Assembly (NCBI RefSeq): GCF_000379605.1
Contig: NZ_KB902702.1
Coordinates: forward strand, 1-35,877
Source: Rhizobium giardinii bv. giardinii H152
GTDB lineage: Bacteria > Pseudomonadota > Alphaproteobacteria > Rhizobiales > Rhizobiaceae
DNA: 35,877 nt
Direction: 5' to 3'
Part shown: positions 1 to 9,164 of the stretch, in pieces
Layout: each line of letters starts with the position of its first letter
Position numbering within the stretch: position 1 is the first letter of the stretch
Translations under genes and position numbers: made by a program
The notes under the pieces: generated by a model
Told to the model about the DNA's origin: nothing
Database searches by the model: none
Seen by the model: only the letters and a program-made list of their open reading frames with translations

Positions 1-602
1 GCGAAGGCAAGGTGATCGACGGTGCGGCCGACGGCAATCTCTGCATCACCGACAGCTGGCCGGGCCAGATGCGCACCGTCTATGGTGACCACGAGCGCTT
101 CATCCAGACGTACTTCTCCACCTACAAGGGCAAGTATTTCACCGGCGACGGCTGCCGCCGTGACGAGGACGGCTATTACTGGATCACCGGTCGCGTCGAT
201 GACGTGCTCAACGTCTCCGGCCACCGCATGGGCACAGCCGAGGTCGAATCGGCCCTGGTCAGCCATGATGCGGTGTCGGAAGCCGCCGTCGTCGGCTATC
301 CGCACGATATCAAGGGCCAGGGTATCTACAGCTACGTGACGTTGATGGTCGGCCAGCAGGGCTCGGAAGAGCTGCGCAAGGAGTTGATCTCCCATGTTCG
401 CAAGGAAATCGGCGCGATCGCCTCGCCGGACAAGATCCAGTTCGCCCCCGGCCTGCCGAAAACCCGCTCCGGCAAGATCATGCGCCGCATCCTGCGCAAG
501 ATCGCCGAGGACGATTACGGCGCGCTCGGCGATACCTCGACGCTGGCCGATCCGACCGTCGTCGACGACCTGATCGCCAACCGGCAGAACAGGAAGGCCT
601 GA
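1..602 (+). CDS. acs: Acetyl-CoA synthetase, C-terminal part (5' end outside window)
   Basis: This is the last ~200 residues of an AMP-forming acetyl-CoA synthetase, which activates acetate to acetyl-CoA through acetyl-AMP in the cytoplasm. The frame is open to the first base, so the start lies upstream. Visible family motifs are [20 protein letters not shown] (adenylate-forming hinge region), [18 protein letters not shown], and [11 protein letters not shown] near the C terminus. The last contains the catalytic lysine that in enterobacterial Acs is the reversible acetylation site. No acetyltransferase is visible nearby. The neighbour at 671-1138 is convergent, and a GC-rich hairpin at 619-640 separates the two genes. 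Identification is secure; only the N-terminal two thirds are missing, because of the window edge. Confidence 0.96.
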   Translation, partial: EGKVIDGAADGNLCITDSWPGQMRTVYGDHERFIQTYFSTYKGKYFTGDGCRRDEDGYYWITGRVDDVLNVSGHRMGTAEVESALVSHDAVSEAAVVGYPHDIKGQGIYSYVTLMVGQQGSEELRKELISHVRKEIGAIASPDKIQFAPGLPKTRSGKIMRRILRKIAEDDYGALGDTSTLADPTVVDDLIANRQNRKA

Positions 603-618
603 TTCGAGCCAACCCTGT

Positions 619-640
619 GCCCCGGCTTCTGTGCCGGGGC
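619..640. terminator. Hairpin between convergent genes
   Basis: GCCCCGGC (619-626) pairs perfectly with GCCGGGGC (633-640) around a TTCTGT loop, 17 bases after the acs stop. There is no T-tract, so it is either a weak bidirectional terminator or part of a GC-rich intergenic repeat. A similar ccggggA block follows at 650-655. Confidence 0.45.
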
Positions 641-670
641 CCCTGTGACCGGGGATGGCTCGACCGGCCT

Positions 671-1138
671 TCAGAAGGAAGAACAGTTCTCCGTCTTGCG
701 GCCACCGTCATAAGGCGCAACATAGCCGGCCGTAAGCATCTCCTGAGCCGGATTCCGCCCGTCGGAAAAACTGATATCGGCAACCACCCGTCCGAAATAT
801 TTGTCGCCGGAGATGCGCATCAGCTGGATGTCGTGTTGATCCCGGGTGAGGTCGCTCAAGGCTGCGCGTGCCTGCCTGCCGGCGTCGCGGACCGCCGCAC
901 AGGACGATTTCAGCTCCGGCGCGTCGATGCCGCGCAACCGCACATAGACTTCCATCGTCTGCTGCGGCCAGGGCCTGGCCGCGACCAGGATCGTATCCCC
1001 GTCGATGACGCGAATGATCTCTGCACTGACCGGACCGGCGATTTCGATTCGTTTGCCGGATTCGAAGGCATGGGCGTAAAAGCCCAGGAAGGGCAGGATG
1101 ACAGTAGCGAGAAGGCCGGAGCGGTTGCGAAACATCAT
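671..1138 (-). CDS. Secreted thermonuclease-like (SNase-fold) protein
   Basis: A 155-residue protein with an N-terminal signal peptide (hydrophobic stretch after MMFRNRSG, probable cleavage after AHA) followed by a staphylococcal-nuclease-type OB fold. The active-site pattern of micrococcal nuclease is recognisable: RVIDGDTI, VRLRGIDAPE (the Arg, Asp and Glu equivalents of R35, D40 and E43) and KYFGRVVADI (the R87 equivalent). It is expected to be a periplasmic or secreted Ca2+-dependent nuclease, although many proteobacterial relatives have no assigned substrate. Two adjacent ATGs (1138 and 1135) are possible starts and neither has a strong ribosome site. It lies 49 nt downstream of the DUF1674 gene on the same strand, so the two may be cotranscribed. 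Confidence 0.85.
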   Translation of the reverse strand: MMFRNRSGLLATVILPFLGFYAHAFESGKRIEIAGPVSAEIIRVIDGDTILVAARPWPQQTMEVYVRLRGIDAPELKSSCAAVRDAGRQARAALSDLTRDQHDIQLMRISGDKYFGRVVADISFSDGRNPAQEMLTAGYVAPYDGGRKTENCSSF

Positions 1139-1187
1139 GATAGGAAAATATCCCGATCATAATGGCTTGGCAACAGGAATTATTTCC

Positions 1188-1388
1188 TCAGAAGTCGATC
1201 GCCCGGCCGTTGATTTCCCAATCGCCGAAACGGGCCGGCTCCGCCCCGCCGCGACCGCCCAGTTCCTCAGGCAGGTCGAGCGACTGCTGCTGCTTGCGGC
1301 GTTCTTCCGCCTCGGCCAGGGCGCGTTGAGCCGCGGGCGTGAGCGGCTTGCGGGGTTCTGCTGGTGAATTGTCGTTGTCGTTTTGCAT
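1188..1388 (-). CDS. DUF1674 / SDHAF4-like protein
   Basis: A 66-residue protein with a charged, Ala/Glu/Lys-rich N terminus and the conserved C-terminal signature of DUF1674: [19 protein letters not shown] followed by AIDF at the very end. This matches the mitochondrial succinate dehydrogenase assembly factor 4 (Sdh8/SDHAF4), which binds flavinylated SdhA and protects it during complex II assembly. The bacterial function is inferred from that homology. It starts at an ATG 124 bp from the divergent htpX start, and the interval holds a parS-like site. Length and end motif are normal for the family. Confidence 0.85.
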   Translation of the reverse strand: MQNDNDNSPAEPRKPLTPAAQRALAEAEERRKQQQSLDLPEELGGRGGAEPARFGDWEINGRAIDF

Positions 1389-1472
1389 GCCAGGTCCAAA
1401 TTTCCGCGAAAATGTTGAAGAATGCGGTCGATGTCACCATCATATAGGAACCTCGCGTGCAAACGGAACAAA

Positions 1473-1488
1473 TGATTCACGTGAAACG
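1473..1488. promoter_or_regulatory. parS-like ParB binding site
   Basis: TGATTCACGTGAAACG matches the chromosomal parS consensus TGTTTCACGTGAAACA at 14 of 16 positions, including the complete TTCACGTGAAAC core. It sits in the intergenic region between DUF1674 and htpX. A second 14/16 match lies at 17013-17028. Confidence 0.75.
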
Positions 1489-1512
1489 TTGCCGACCTTA
1501 GGAGATGGATCG

Positions 1513-2472
1513 ATGAACCTTATACGCACCGCGATGCTTCTGGCATTCATGACCGCGTTGTTCATGGCGGTCGGCTTCCTGATCGGCGGCAAGAGCGGCA
1601 TGATGATTGCGCTGCTGGTCGCTGCCGTCATGAATTTCTTCTCTTATTGGAACTCGGACCGCATGGTGCTGAGCATGTACCGGGCGCAGGAGGTCGATGA
1701 GCGCTCGGCACCGGAATATTACGGCATCGTGCGTGACCTGGCGAAATACGCCGGGCTGCCGATGCCGAAGGTCTATGTCATCGACAATCCGCAGCCGAAT
1801 GCCTTCGCCACCGGCCGCAACCCGGAAAACGCCGCCGTTGCCGCGTCCACGGGACTGCTCCATGCGCTGACCTACGACGAGGTGGCCGGCGTCATGGCGC
1901 ATGAACTCGCGCACATCCAAAACCGCGATACGCTGACCATGACGCTGACGGCGACACTGGCCGGTGCCATTTCGATGCTCGGCAATTTTGCCTTCTTCTT
2001 CGGCGGCAACCGCGAAAACAACAACCCGCTCGGTTTCATCGGCGTTCTGGTCGCGATGATCGTCGCGCCACTTGCGGCAATGATCGTCCAGATGGCGATC
2101 AGCCGGACGCGCGAATATTCCGCCGACCGGCGCGGCGCCGAGATCTGCGGCCAGCCGCTGTCGCTCGCTTCCGCGCTCGCAAAAATTTCCAATTTCGCCC
2201 ATCAGGTGCCGAACGAGGAGGCCGAGCGCAATCCGGCAACAGCCCATATGTTCATTATCAATCCTTTGTCCGGCGAGCGCATGGACAACCTGTTTTCCAC
2301 TCATCCGGCGACGGAAAACCGAATCGCTGCGTTGCAAAGGATGGCCGGTGAAATGTCGGCGGTCTCGACGCCGCCGGTCAGGGCTGATAATCCGGTGCGC
2401 AAATCGCGCTCCGTGCCGCCGACGGGCTGGGGTCGCGGTGGTTCCGAACCACCGAAAGGTCCCTGGTCTTGA
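1513..2472 (+). CDS. htpX: M48 family membrane zinc metalloprotease HtpX
   Basis: This 319-residue integral inner-membrane protease takes part in quality control of misfolded membrane proteins. Two N-terminal transmembrane segments (roughly residues 5-25 and 28-48) precede the zinc motif HELAH at residues 130-134 (context [13 protein letters not shown]). Two more hydrophobic segments follow, then [14 protein letters not shown], which supplies the third zinc ligand (Glu). The start is placed at the ATG preceded by AGGAG (1500-1504), giving the usual family length; the frame is open further upstream but that part has no homology-like features. The C-terminal ~40 residues (from about [11 protein letters not shown]) are a low-complexity tail common in rhizobial HtpX. 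The stop overlaps the rsmB start, implying translational coupling. Confidence 0.95.
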   Translation: MNLIRTAMLLAFMTALFMAVGFLIGGKSGMMIALLVAAVMNFFSYWNSDRMVLSMYRAQEVDERSAPEYYGIVRDLAKYAGLPMPKVYVIDNPQPNAFATGRNPENAAVAASTGLLHALTYDEVAGVMAHELAHIQNRDTLTMTLTATLAGAISMLGNFAFFFGGNRENNNPLGFIGVLVAMIVAPLAAMIVQMAISRTREYSADRRGAEICGQPLSLASALAKISNFAHQVPNEEAERNPATAHMFIINPLSGERMDNLFSTHPATENRIAALQRMAGEMSAVSTPPVRADNPVRKSRSVPPTGWGRGGSEPPKGPWS

Positions 2473-3887
2473 CGTCCGACGAAAATAAAACCGCTTCGCT
2501 TCCGAAACGAAATAGCCGCAAGCCGACCCCTGATCAGAAAGGCCCGGAAAATCCCGCCTTTGCGCGCAGCGACAAGCCCGGTCTCAAGGCCCGGCAGGCG
2601 GCGGCAAAGATGCTTGCGGCCGTTGTCGATCGCAAGACCTCTCTGGATGGCATGCTTGATGCCACCAACGGCAACCCGGTCTACCGCGAGCTCAACGAGG
2701 CAGATCGGGCGTTGGTGCGGGCGATCCTGAATTCGGCCTTGCGCCAGCTGCCCCGCATCGAGGCGATGATCGGCTCGCTGCTGCAGACGCCGTTGCCGGA
2801 GGGCGCGCGGGCGCTGGATCATGTTCTGGTCGTCGCGGCCGCGCAAATCCTCTATCTCGATATCCCGGATCATTCCGCCGTCGATCTGGCCGTCGAACAG
2901 GCACAGACCGACCCGCGCAACAAGCGTTTCGCCAGTTTGGTTAACGCGGTTTTGCGCCGCCTTTCCCGCGAAAAAAAGCAGTTGCTCGCAACGGTCGGCG
3001 AAACGATCCCGGCAATTCCGGCATGGTTCCATAAAAGGCTGGTCGGCTATTACGGGGCCCCGGAAGCCGCCCGTATCGCCGATGCGCTGCTCACCCCTGC
3101 GGCCATCGACGTAACCGTCAAGTCGGATGCCCAAGGATGGGCGCAGCGTCTGAACGGGCGTGTCCTGCCGACCGGTTCGGTGCGTCTGGCCGGGTTTTCC
3201 GGCGCGGTGCCGGCCCTTGCGGGCTTTGATGATGGCGAATGGTGGGTGCAGGATGCCGCCGCAGCCCTTCCCGCGAAGCTCTTCGGCGCGCTAGGCGGCA
3301 AACGGGTGGTCGATCTTTGCGCGGCGCCGGGTGGAAAAACCGCGCAACTGGTTCTGGCCGGGGCGACCGTCACCGCCCTCGACCAGTCGGCGAGCCGCCT
3401 GAAGCGCCTTCAGGGCAATCTTGCCCGGCTCGGGCTCCAGGCGACGACGCAGGAAACCAACATGGCGGATTTCCGCGCGGAGGAACTGTTCGACGCGGCG
3501 CTGCTCGACGCGCCCTGCTCCTCGACCGGGACGATCCGCCGCCATCCGGACGTTTTGTGGACCAAGGGTCCCGAAGATATCGAGAAACTGGCGCTGTTGC
3601 AGGAAAAGCTGCTGCGCCACGCGCTGACGCTGGTCAAGCCGGGCGGTCTCGTCGTCTTCTCCAACTGCTCGCTCGACAAGCGCGAGGGCGAAGAGGTGAC
3701 CGAACGCGTGCTTGGCGACGGACATTGCGAGCGGGTCGCAATTGATCCGGCCGATTGGCCCGGCCTGGAAGATGCGATCACACCGCTCGGCGAATTTCGC
3801 ACGACGCCGGCGATGATCACGCCGCAGGACGGCTTTTCCGGTGGACTGGATGGCTTTTATGCCGTCGTTTTGCGCCGCAAGGCATGA
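2469..3887 (+). CDS. rsmB: 16S rRNA (cytosine-C5) methyltransferase RsmB/Sun
   Basis: A 472-residue SAM-dependent RNA m5C methyltransferase. A basic N-terminal extension (~40 residues) leads into a NusB-like RNA-binding domain (residues ~40-170), then the catalytic domain with [12 protein letters not shown] (SAM motif I), [16 protein letters not shown] (motif IV, with one of the two catalytic cysteines) and [11 protein letters not shown] (motif VI, with the nucleophilic Cys). It is expected to methylate C967 (E. coli numbering) of 16S rRNA. The start is a TTG whose last three bases belong to the htpX stop (TTGA, 4-nt overlap), consistent with coupled translation. A later Met at residue ~48 would cut into the NusB-like domain. 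The pairing with htpX is typical of Rhizobiaceae. Confidence 0.94.
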   Translation: MTSDENKTASLPKRNSRKPTPDQKGPENPAFARSDKPGLKARQAAAKMLAAVVDRKTSLDGMLDATNGNPVYRELNEADRALVRAILNSALRQLPRIEAMIGSLLQTPLPEGARALDHVLVVAAAQILYLDIPDHSAVDLAVEQAQTDPRNKRFASLVNAVLRRLSREKKQLLATVGETIPAIPAWFHKRLVGYYGAPEAARIADALLTPAAIDVTVKSDAQGWAQRLNGRVLPTGSVRLAGFSGAVPALAGFDDGEWWVQDAAAALPAKLFGALGGKRVVDLCAAPGGKTAQLVLAGATVTALDQSASRLKRLQGNLARLGLQATTQETNMADFRAEELFDAALLDAPCSSTGTIRRHPDVLWTKGPEDIEKLALLQEKLLRHALTLVKPGGLVVFSNCSLDKREGEEVTERVLGDGHCERVAIDPADWPGLEDAITPLGEFRTTPAMITPQDGFSGGLDGFYAVVLRRKA

Positions 3888-4108
3888 TGCGCAACATTGT
3901 GCCCACAGACTTCGTCAACAGGCAGATTGCGCCGGTCAATTGACGGGTTCGGCACGGTTGCCTAACAATACCGGCACGATGCATAAAAGTTTAATGACTT
4001 TTAGGCACGATCATCGTTCTGGTCGTATCTGGTGCGGACAGCAATCATTCCGATTCGTTGATGCGGTTTGAAGCCCGGTCCGGGAGGGGGAGGCACACGG
4101 GCTCAGCG

Positions 4109-5794
4109 ATGCGCATTTCGGACCGGCAAAGGCTTCCCTATCTGTATCTGCGTGAGGGCTGGCGCCGCTTCTCGCGCCGCCTTGCCCTGGGCCGCAACAC
4201 GGCGTTTCGCTTCACGGGTAGCACTCCCGATCGCCTGATCGTCGCGCCAACCGATCTGCGGGCCGTCGATCCCTTCGTCGCCGAAGAAATCCTGCAGGGC
4301 CGTTTTCCCCTGGCGGGCCGGGTGCTCGATACCGAGGGCGAATCGCCCTTCGAAATCGACCTGCCCTCCCGCGAATTTGCCGTCCGGCTGCATTCCTTCG
4401 GCTGGGTTCGCCACATGCGCGCGGTGAAGGAAGAGGAGGCTTTTGTCCGGTTGCGCCATGTCGTCAATGACTGGATCGCCACGCAGGGCCGCTTTATCGA
4501 TGGTATCGCCTGGGAGCCGGAAATCATTGCCCAGCGCCTGATCGCCTGGCTGTCGCATTCACCGATCATCCTGCGCAATGCCGAGCATGGCTTCTATCGC
4601 CGGTTCCTGAAAAGTCTTGCCTTTCAGGTGCGGTATCTGCGCCACGTCGCAGACACCACCTGCGACGGCGAGGCGCGGCTGCGGGTGCGCATCGCCCTTG
4701 CGATGGCCTCCGTCGCCATGCCCGCGTCGGAATCGGCGATCCGCAAGGCGGCCCGCAATCTCGATCTTGAGCTTGATCGACAGATTCTGCCGGATGGCGG
4801 CCACAGCTCGCGCAACCCGCGCACCGGGCTCGAGCTGCTGCTCGACCTGCTGCCGCTGCGCCAGACCTATGTCAATCTCGGCCATGATGTGCCCGCCAAG
4901 CTCATTCCCTGCATCGACCGGATGTATCCGGCGCTGCGGTTCTTCCGCCATCAGGGTGGGGAGCTCGCCTTGTTCAATGGCGCCACCTCGACGCTCGCCA
5001 ACGAGCTGATGGCTGTCCTGCGGTATGACGAGACGGCCGGCGCGCCGTTCAAGGCCCTTCCGCATATCAACTACCAGCGCCTGACCGCGAACAATGTCGT
5101 GGTCATCATCGATACCGGTTTGCCGCTTTCGCCGGAATTGTCGCGCACCGCCCATGCCGGCTGCCTGTCGTTCGAAATGTCCTCGGGCAAGCATCGCTTC
5201 ATCATCAACTCGGGCTCGCCAAAGTTTGCCGGCGAACGATTCCGCCAGTTGGCGCGACTGACGGCAGCGCATTCGACCGTCACCATCAACGACCGCTCGT
5301 CCTCGCGACTGTCGGATTCGCATTTCCTCGGCCCCATCGTCACCGGCGGCGTCTCCAGGGTAGCCCTGCGCCGGCAGGAGGAGGAAGGTCAGCCGGATGC
5401 GGTCATCGCCAACCATGATGGCTATGCCCAGTCTTGCGGCTTGATACATGAGCGCGACATCAGCGTGAACGGCCAGGGAAGTGCGGTGCGCGGCCGCGAC
5501 CGGCTGTTCCAGCCGGACGGCACGGATCCGGGGGATACCAATTCAGCGATTGCCGTTGCCCGTTTTCATATCCATCCGGCGATCAACCTGCGCCAGCACA
5601 GCCCGCACGAGGTTTATCTTGCGGCCCCCGATGGCGAAACCTGGCTGTTCACCTGCCGCGACAGCGAGGTGGCGATCGAAGAAGACATTTTCTTCGCCGA
5701 CCCTTCCGGCATGCGCAGGACGTCGCAGATCACCATAACCTTCGCCGTCGCCTCCGTGCCTGAAATCCAGTGGATTCTGTCGCGCGAAGCGTGA
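4109..5794 (+). CDS. Heparinase II/III family protein
   Basis: A ~561-residue protein of the heparinase II/III-like family, polysaccharide lyases and relatives with an N-terminal alpha/alpha toroid and a C-terminal beta-sandwich. Visible landmarks are the N-terminal [17 protein letters not shown], the helical part with [20 protein letters not shown] (conserved in this bacterial clade), and the beta region with [17 protein letters not shown] and [13 protein letters not shown]. No signal peptide is evident, so the cellular location and true substrate are unclear. I chose ATG 4109, where the conserved sequence begins and a purine-rich GGAGGGGGAGG stretch lies upstream. An in-frame ATG at 4061 would add 16 residues. 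It lies between rsmB and purH, a position conserved in rhizobia as far as I know. Confidence 0.85.
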   Translation: MRISDRQRLPYLYLREGWRRFSRRLALGRNTAFRFTGSTPDRLIVAPTDLRAVDPFVAEEILQGRFPLAGRVLDTEGESPFEIDLPSREFAVRLHSFGWVRHMRAVKEEEAFVRLRHVVNDWIATQGRFIDGIAWEPEIIAQRLIAWLSHSPIILRNAEHGFYRRFLKSLAFQVRYLRHVADTTCDGEARLRVRIALAMASVAMPASESAIRKAARNLDLELDRQILPDGGHSSRNPRTGLELLLDLLPLRQTYVNLGHDVPAKLIPCIDRMYPALRFFRHQGGELALFNGATSTLANELMAVLRYDETAGAPFKALPHINYQRLTANNVVVIIDTGLPLSPELSRTAHAGCLSFEMSSGKHRFIINSGSPKFAGERFRQLARLTAAHSTVTINDRSSSRLSDSHFLGPIVTGGVSRVALRRQEEEGQPDAVIANHDGYAQSCGLIHERDISVNGQGSAVRGRDRLFQPDGTDPGDTNSAIAVARFHIHPAINLRQHSPHEVYLAAPDGETWLFTCRDSEVAIEEDIFFADPSGMRRTSQITITFAVASVPEIQWILSREA

Positions 5795-5916
5795 CAAGCC
5801 GACAAGCGGCACCCAGGCGAATCAAACGGTTCCTTCATGGGGAAAGCTGTGCTAACGGCAGGCAAACATTTGCCGGAAGACCTTCCGATATCCGGCACCG
5901 CACAAGGAGCTTGATG

Positions 5917-7530
5917 ATGGCTGTCGCCTCCAAGAAAATTCCCGCCCCCGATCAGGTGACGATCCGCACCGCTTTGCTCTCCGTCTCCGACAAGACCGGC
6001 ATCGTCGAGCTTGCCCGTTCGCTGCACAGCAAGGGCATCCATCTGGTCTCGACCGGCGGTACGCACAAGACGCTGGCGGAAGCGGGCTTGCCGGTCACGG
6101 ATGTCTCCGACCTCACCGGTTTTCCGGAGGTCATGGATGGCCGCGTCAAAACCCTGCATCCGGGCGTCCATGGCGGCCTTCTGGCGATCCGCGACGACGA
6201 GGACCATGTGCAGGCCATGACGACGCATGGCATCACCGGCATCGATCTTGCGGTCATCAATCTCTATCCGTTCGAGGAAGTCCGCGCCAAGGGCGGCGAT
6301 TATCCGACAACGGTCGAAAATATCGACATCGGCGGCCCGGCGATGATCCGCGCCTCGGCCAAGAACCATGCCTATGTCACCGTCATCACCGACGCCGCTG
6401 ATTACGGGGCGCTGCTCGCCGAACTGGGCAACGGCGCCGCCACCTCCTTCGGTTTCCGCCGGCAGATGGCCGCCAAGGCCTATGCCCGCACTGCAGCCTA
6501 CGACACCGCCATTTCCGGCTGGTTCGCCGAAGTCCTCGACACGCCGATGCCGCTCCACCGCACCATTGGCGGCGTCTTGAAGGAAGAGATGCGCTACGGC
6601 GAGAATCCGCATCAGAAAGCCGGATTTTACCTGACGGGCGAAAACCGCCCGGGCGTCGCGACGGCGACCCTTTTGCAGGGCAAGCAGCTTTCCTACAACA
6701 ATATCAACGACACCGACGCGGCCTTCGAACTTGTCGCCGAATTCCTGCCGGAAAAGGCACCGGCCTGCGCCATCATCAAGCACGCCAACCCCTGCGGCGT
6801 TGCGACGGGTGCGACCCTGCTGGAAGCCTATGAGCGGGCGCTCGCCTGCGATTCTACTTCGGCCTTCGGCGGCATCATAGCGCTCAACCAGGAGCTCGAC
6901 GGCGTCACGGCGGAAGAAATCGTCAAGCTGTTTACCGAAGTCATCATTGCTCCCTCGGTCAGCGACGCTGCCAAGGTCGTCATCGCCGCCAAGCCGAACC
7001 TGCGGCTGCTCGTCACCGGCGCCCTGCCCGATCCGCGCGCGCCGGGCCTTTCGGCGAAAACCGTCGCCGGGGGCTTGCTCGTGCAGACCCGCGACAACGG
7101 CATGGTGGAAGACCTCGAGCTGAAGGTCGTCACCAGGCGCGCGCCGACTGCGCAGGAACTGGAAGACATGAAGTTCGCCTTCAAGGTGGCGAAGCACGTG
7201 AAGTCCAATGCCGTGGTCTATGCCAAGGACGGCCAGACGGTCGGCATCGGCGCCGGCCAGATGAGTCGCGTCGATTCGGCCCGCATCGCCGGCCTCAAGG
7301 CCGAGGAAGCGGCCAGGGCGCTCGGCCTGCCGGCGCCCCTGACGCGCGGCTCGGCAGTGGCCTCGGAGGCCTTCCTGCCCTTTGCCGACGGCCTGCTCTC
7401 GATGATCGCCGCCGGCGCCACCGCCGTCATCCAGCCGGGCGGCTCGATGCGCGATCCGGAAGTCATCGCCGCCGCCGACGAAGCCGGCGTCGCCATGGTC
7501 TTCACCGGCATGCGCCACTTCCGGCACTGA
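5917..7530 (+). CDS. purH: Bifunctional AICAR formyltransferase / IMP cyclohydrolase
   Basis: This 537-residue enzyme catalyses the last two steps of de novo purine synthesis: formylation of AICAR with 10-formyl-THF, then ring closure to IMP. The N-terminal MGS-like IMP cyclohydrolase domain (residues ~10-150) shows [28 protein letters not shown] and [16 protein letters not shown]. The C-terminal transformylase domain shows [13 protein letters not shown] sequence ([15 protein letters not shown]), [16 protein letters not shown] with the catalytic Lys-His, and [10 protein letters not shown]. The end GMRHFRH is typical. The ribosome site AAGGAG (5904-5909) precedes two in-frame ATGs (5914, 5917); I chose the second because of spacing and the family N terminus MAV-SKK. 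The full family length is present. Confidence 0.96.
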   Translation: MAVASKKIPAPDQVTIRTALLSVSDKTGIVELARSLHSKGIHLVSTGGTHKTLAEAGLPVTDVSDLTGFPEVMDGRVKTLHPGVHGGLLAIRDDEDHVQAMTTHGITGIDLAVINLYPFEEVRAKGGDYPTTVENIDIGGPAMIRASAKNHAYVTVITDAADYGALLAELGNGAATSFGFRRQMAAKAYARTAAYDTAISGWFAEVLDTPMPLHRTIGGVLKEEMRYGENPHQKAGFYLTGENRPGVATATLLQGKQLSYNNINDTDAAFELVAEFLPEKAPACAIIKHANPCGVATGATLLEAYERALACDSTSAFGGIIALNQELDGVTAEEIVKLFTEVIIAPSVSDAAKVVIAAKPNLRLLVTGALPDPRAPGLSAKTVAGGLLVQTRDNGMVEDLELKVVTRRAPTAQELEDMKFAFKVAKHVKSNAVVYAKDGQTVGIGAGQMSRVDSARIAGLKAEEAARALGLPAPLTRGSAVASEAFLPFADGLLSMIAAGATAVIQPGGSMRDPEVIAAADEAGVAMVFTGMRHFRH

Positions 7531-7612
7531 AAGCGCCTGTCGCTGGAGCCTTGAGGTTGACTTATGGGACTGCTGGCGAGGAGTTATGTGTCGCGCGCCA
7601 ACTTTTCCTCTC

Positions 7613-7686
7613 CGTCATGGTCGGGCTTGACCCGACCATCCATAGACCCCCGGAAATGGATCATCCGCTCAAGCTTGAGAATGACG
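7613..7686. repeat. Palindromic intergenic repeat
   Basis: The perfect hairpin ATGGTCGGG-CTTGA-CCCGACCAT occupies 7617-7639. The outer ends CGTCAT (7613-7618) and ATGACG (7681-7686) are also inverted. This is the architecture of a common alphaproteobacterial intergenic repeat family (CGTCATG...GGCTTGACCC...GATGACG). It lies between the convergent purH and the MFS gene. A possible 63-codon frame through it has no support. Confidence 0.6.
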
Positions 7687-7727
7687 CAGGAGACTAAAAG
7701 CCTCGCCTATCGTTGCTCGACAGCCGC

Positions 7728-9134
7728 TTACCCCGCCGCCCTGTTCGCCGGATAAGGAGTGCGCAGCAGGATCAACAGCCCCACCGCCAGAAACGCCACC
7801 AGTGCCATCATGCCGATGCGGGCCGATCCCGTCGCCAGCGTGATGGTCGCGACCGAGGCGGGTGCGAGAAACGAGGTCGCTCGGCCGGAGAGGGCATAGA
7901 GGCCGAAATAGCGTCCCGCCTCATCGGCGCTGACGCTGCGGGCCAGATAGGAGCGCGACGAGGCCTGCACCGGGCCGAAGGCGATGCCGACCAGCAGGCC
8001 GAAGACGATATAGGCCTTTTCCGCGGCCGTGCCGAAAAGGCCGCCAGTGTCGGCGGTCGGCAATTGCAGAAGCCCGAATAGCGTGAAACCGGGGCCGGTA
8101 GAGACGATGCCGAGCGTTGCAATCGTCAGGCAGATCAGGCTGGCGGTGACGATCATTTTCGACCCGAGCCTGGCGTCAAGGCGGCTGGCATAGAGGCATC
8201 CGCCGATCGCCACGACATTGAGAATGATGCCATACACGCCAAGTTCGACCGTCTGCCAGGCAAACATGCCGGCTGCAAATGTGCCGCCGAGTGCCAGGAG
8301 CCCGTTGACGCCATCCTGGAAGATCATTCGCGCCACCAGAAATCGCAGGATACCCGATCGTTCCCGCAATTCGCCGATCGTGCGCCCAAGCTCGGCAAGG
8401 CCGCTGCGCACGGCAACTGCCGCTGGCACCGACACCCGCTGCGCGTCGGGCGTGAACAGGAACGTCGGCAGGATGAAGAGCAGATACCAGACGGCCGAGA
8501 TCGGTCCGGTCACGCGCGCATCGGCCCCGGTCGCCGGATCGAGCCCGAACAGCGGATCCATTCCAAGAATTGTTTTGCCGGATTCAGGGCTTCCGGCCAG
8601 AAGCGTGACCACGGCGATCAGCACGATCATGCCGCCGAGATAGCCCAGTCCCCAGGCGATGTTGGAAATCCGGCCGATCTGGCTTTCACTCACCAGCCGC
8701 GGCATCATCGAATCGTTGAAGACGATCGAGAATTCCGCCGCGATCGAGGCGAGGATGATGCAGATAAATGGATAGAGCAGCGGTGATCCGGGCACGGCGA
8801 ACCAGAGTGCCGCCAGCGACGCGATCTTGATCACCGCGAAGAAGGCGATCCAGGGTTTGCGTGTGCCGGTCGCGTCAGCGATCGAGCCCAGCACCGGCGA
8901 CAATATCGCGATGATGAAGCCGGATATGGTGATCGTATAGCCCCACATCGCCTGGCCATGCACCGGATCGTCCGCGAGCCGGGAAACGAAATAGGGACCG
9001 AAGATGAAGGTGATGACCACCGTGAAGAACGGTTGCGCCGCCCAGTCGAACAGCATCCAGCCGAAAAGGCCGGCGCGCGATACTCTTGGCTCGTCGCCGG
9101 CCTCTGCGGTGATGCTGCTCACTTGATTCTCCAC
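7728..9134 (-). CDS. MFS permease, Atg22/UMF1-like
   Basis: A 468-residue major-facilitator protein with about 12 hydrophobic segments. The N-terminal GLFGWMLFDWAAQPFFTVV and the TM2-3 loop GSIADATGTRKPWIAFF are characteristic of the Atg22-like (vacuole effluxer, UMF1) subgroup. In fungi Atg22 exports amino acids from the vacuole; the bacterial substrate is unknown. The longest frame starts at GTG 9134 (ribosome-site candidate GGCGGAG). A second GTG at 9122 has GGAG at good spacing, so the true N terminus may be 4 residues shorter. The start lies 30 nt downstream of the glutamate dehydrogenase stop on the same strand. Cotranscription is therefore possible and would suit an amino-acid-related transporter, but that link is inference. 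Confidence 0.83.
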   Translation of the reverse strand: MENQVSSITAEAGDEPRVSRAGLFGWMLFDWAAQPFFTVVITFIFGPYFVSRLADDPVHGQAMWGYTITISGFIIAILSPVLGSIADATGTRKPWIAFFAVIKIASLAALWFAVPGSPLLYPFICIILASIAAEFSIVFNDSMMPRLVSESQIGRISNIAWGLGYLGGMIVLIAVVTLLAGSPESGKTILGMDPLFGLDPATGADARVTGPISAVWYLLFILPTFLFTPDAQRVSVPAAVAVRSGLAELGRTIGELRERSGILRFLVARMIFQDGVNGLLALGGTFAAGMFAWQTVELGVYGIILNVVAIGGCLYASRLDARLGSKMIVTASLICLTIATLGIVSTGPGFTLFGLLQLPTADTGGLFGTAAEKAYIVFGLLVGIAFGPVQASSRSYLARSVSADEAGRYFGLYALSGRATSFLAPASVATITLATGSARIGMMALVAFLAVGLLILLRTPYPANRAAG

Positions 9135-9164
9135 TGTCTGCTCCGCCTGTCGGCGCGGACAGTG

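Noticed and set aside
7204..7219. Third CACGTG-containing parS candidate inside purH
   Set aside because: Only the CACGTGAA core is shared; both flanks disagree with the consensus and it is within coding sequence.
5614..7527. Long minus-strand frame over purH
   Set aside because: A codon-bias shadow of purH; the sequence shows no recognisable domain.
7564..7755. 63-codon + strand frame between purH and the MFS gene
   Set aside because: It runs through a palindromic intergenic repeat and into the antisense of the MFS gene; it has no ribosome site and no family resemblance.
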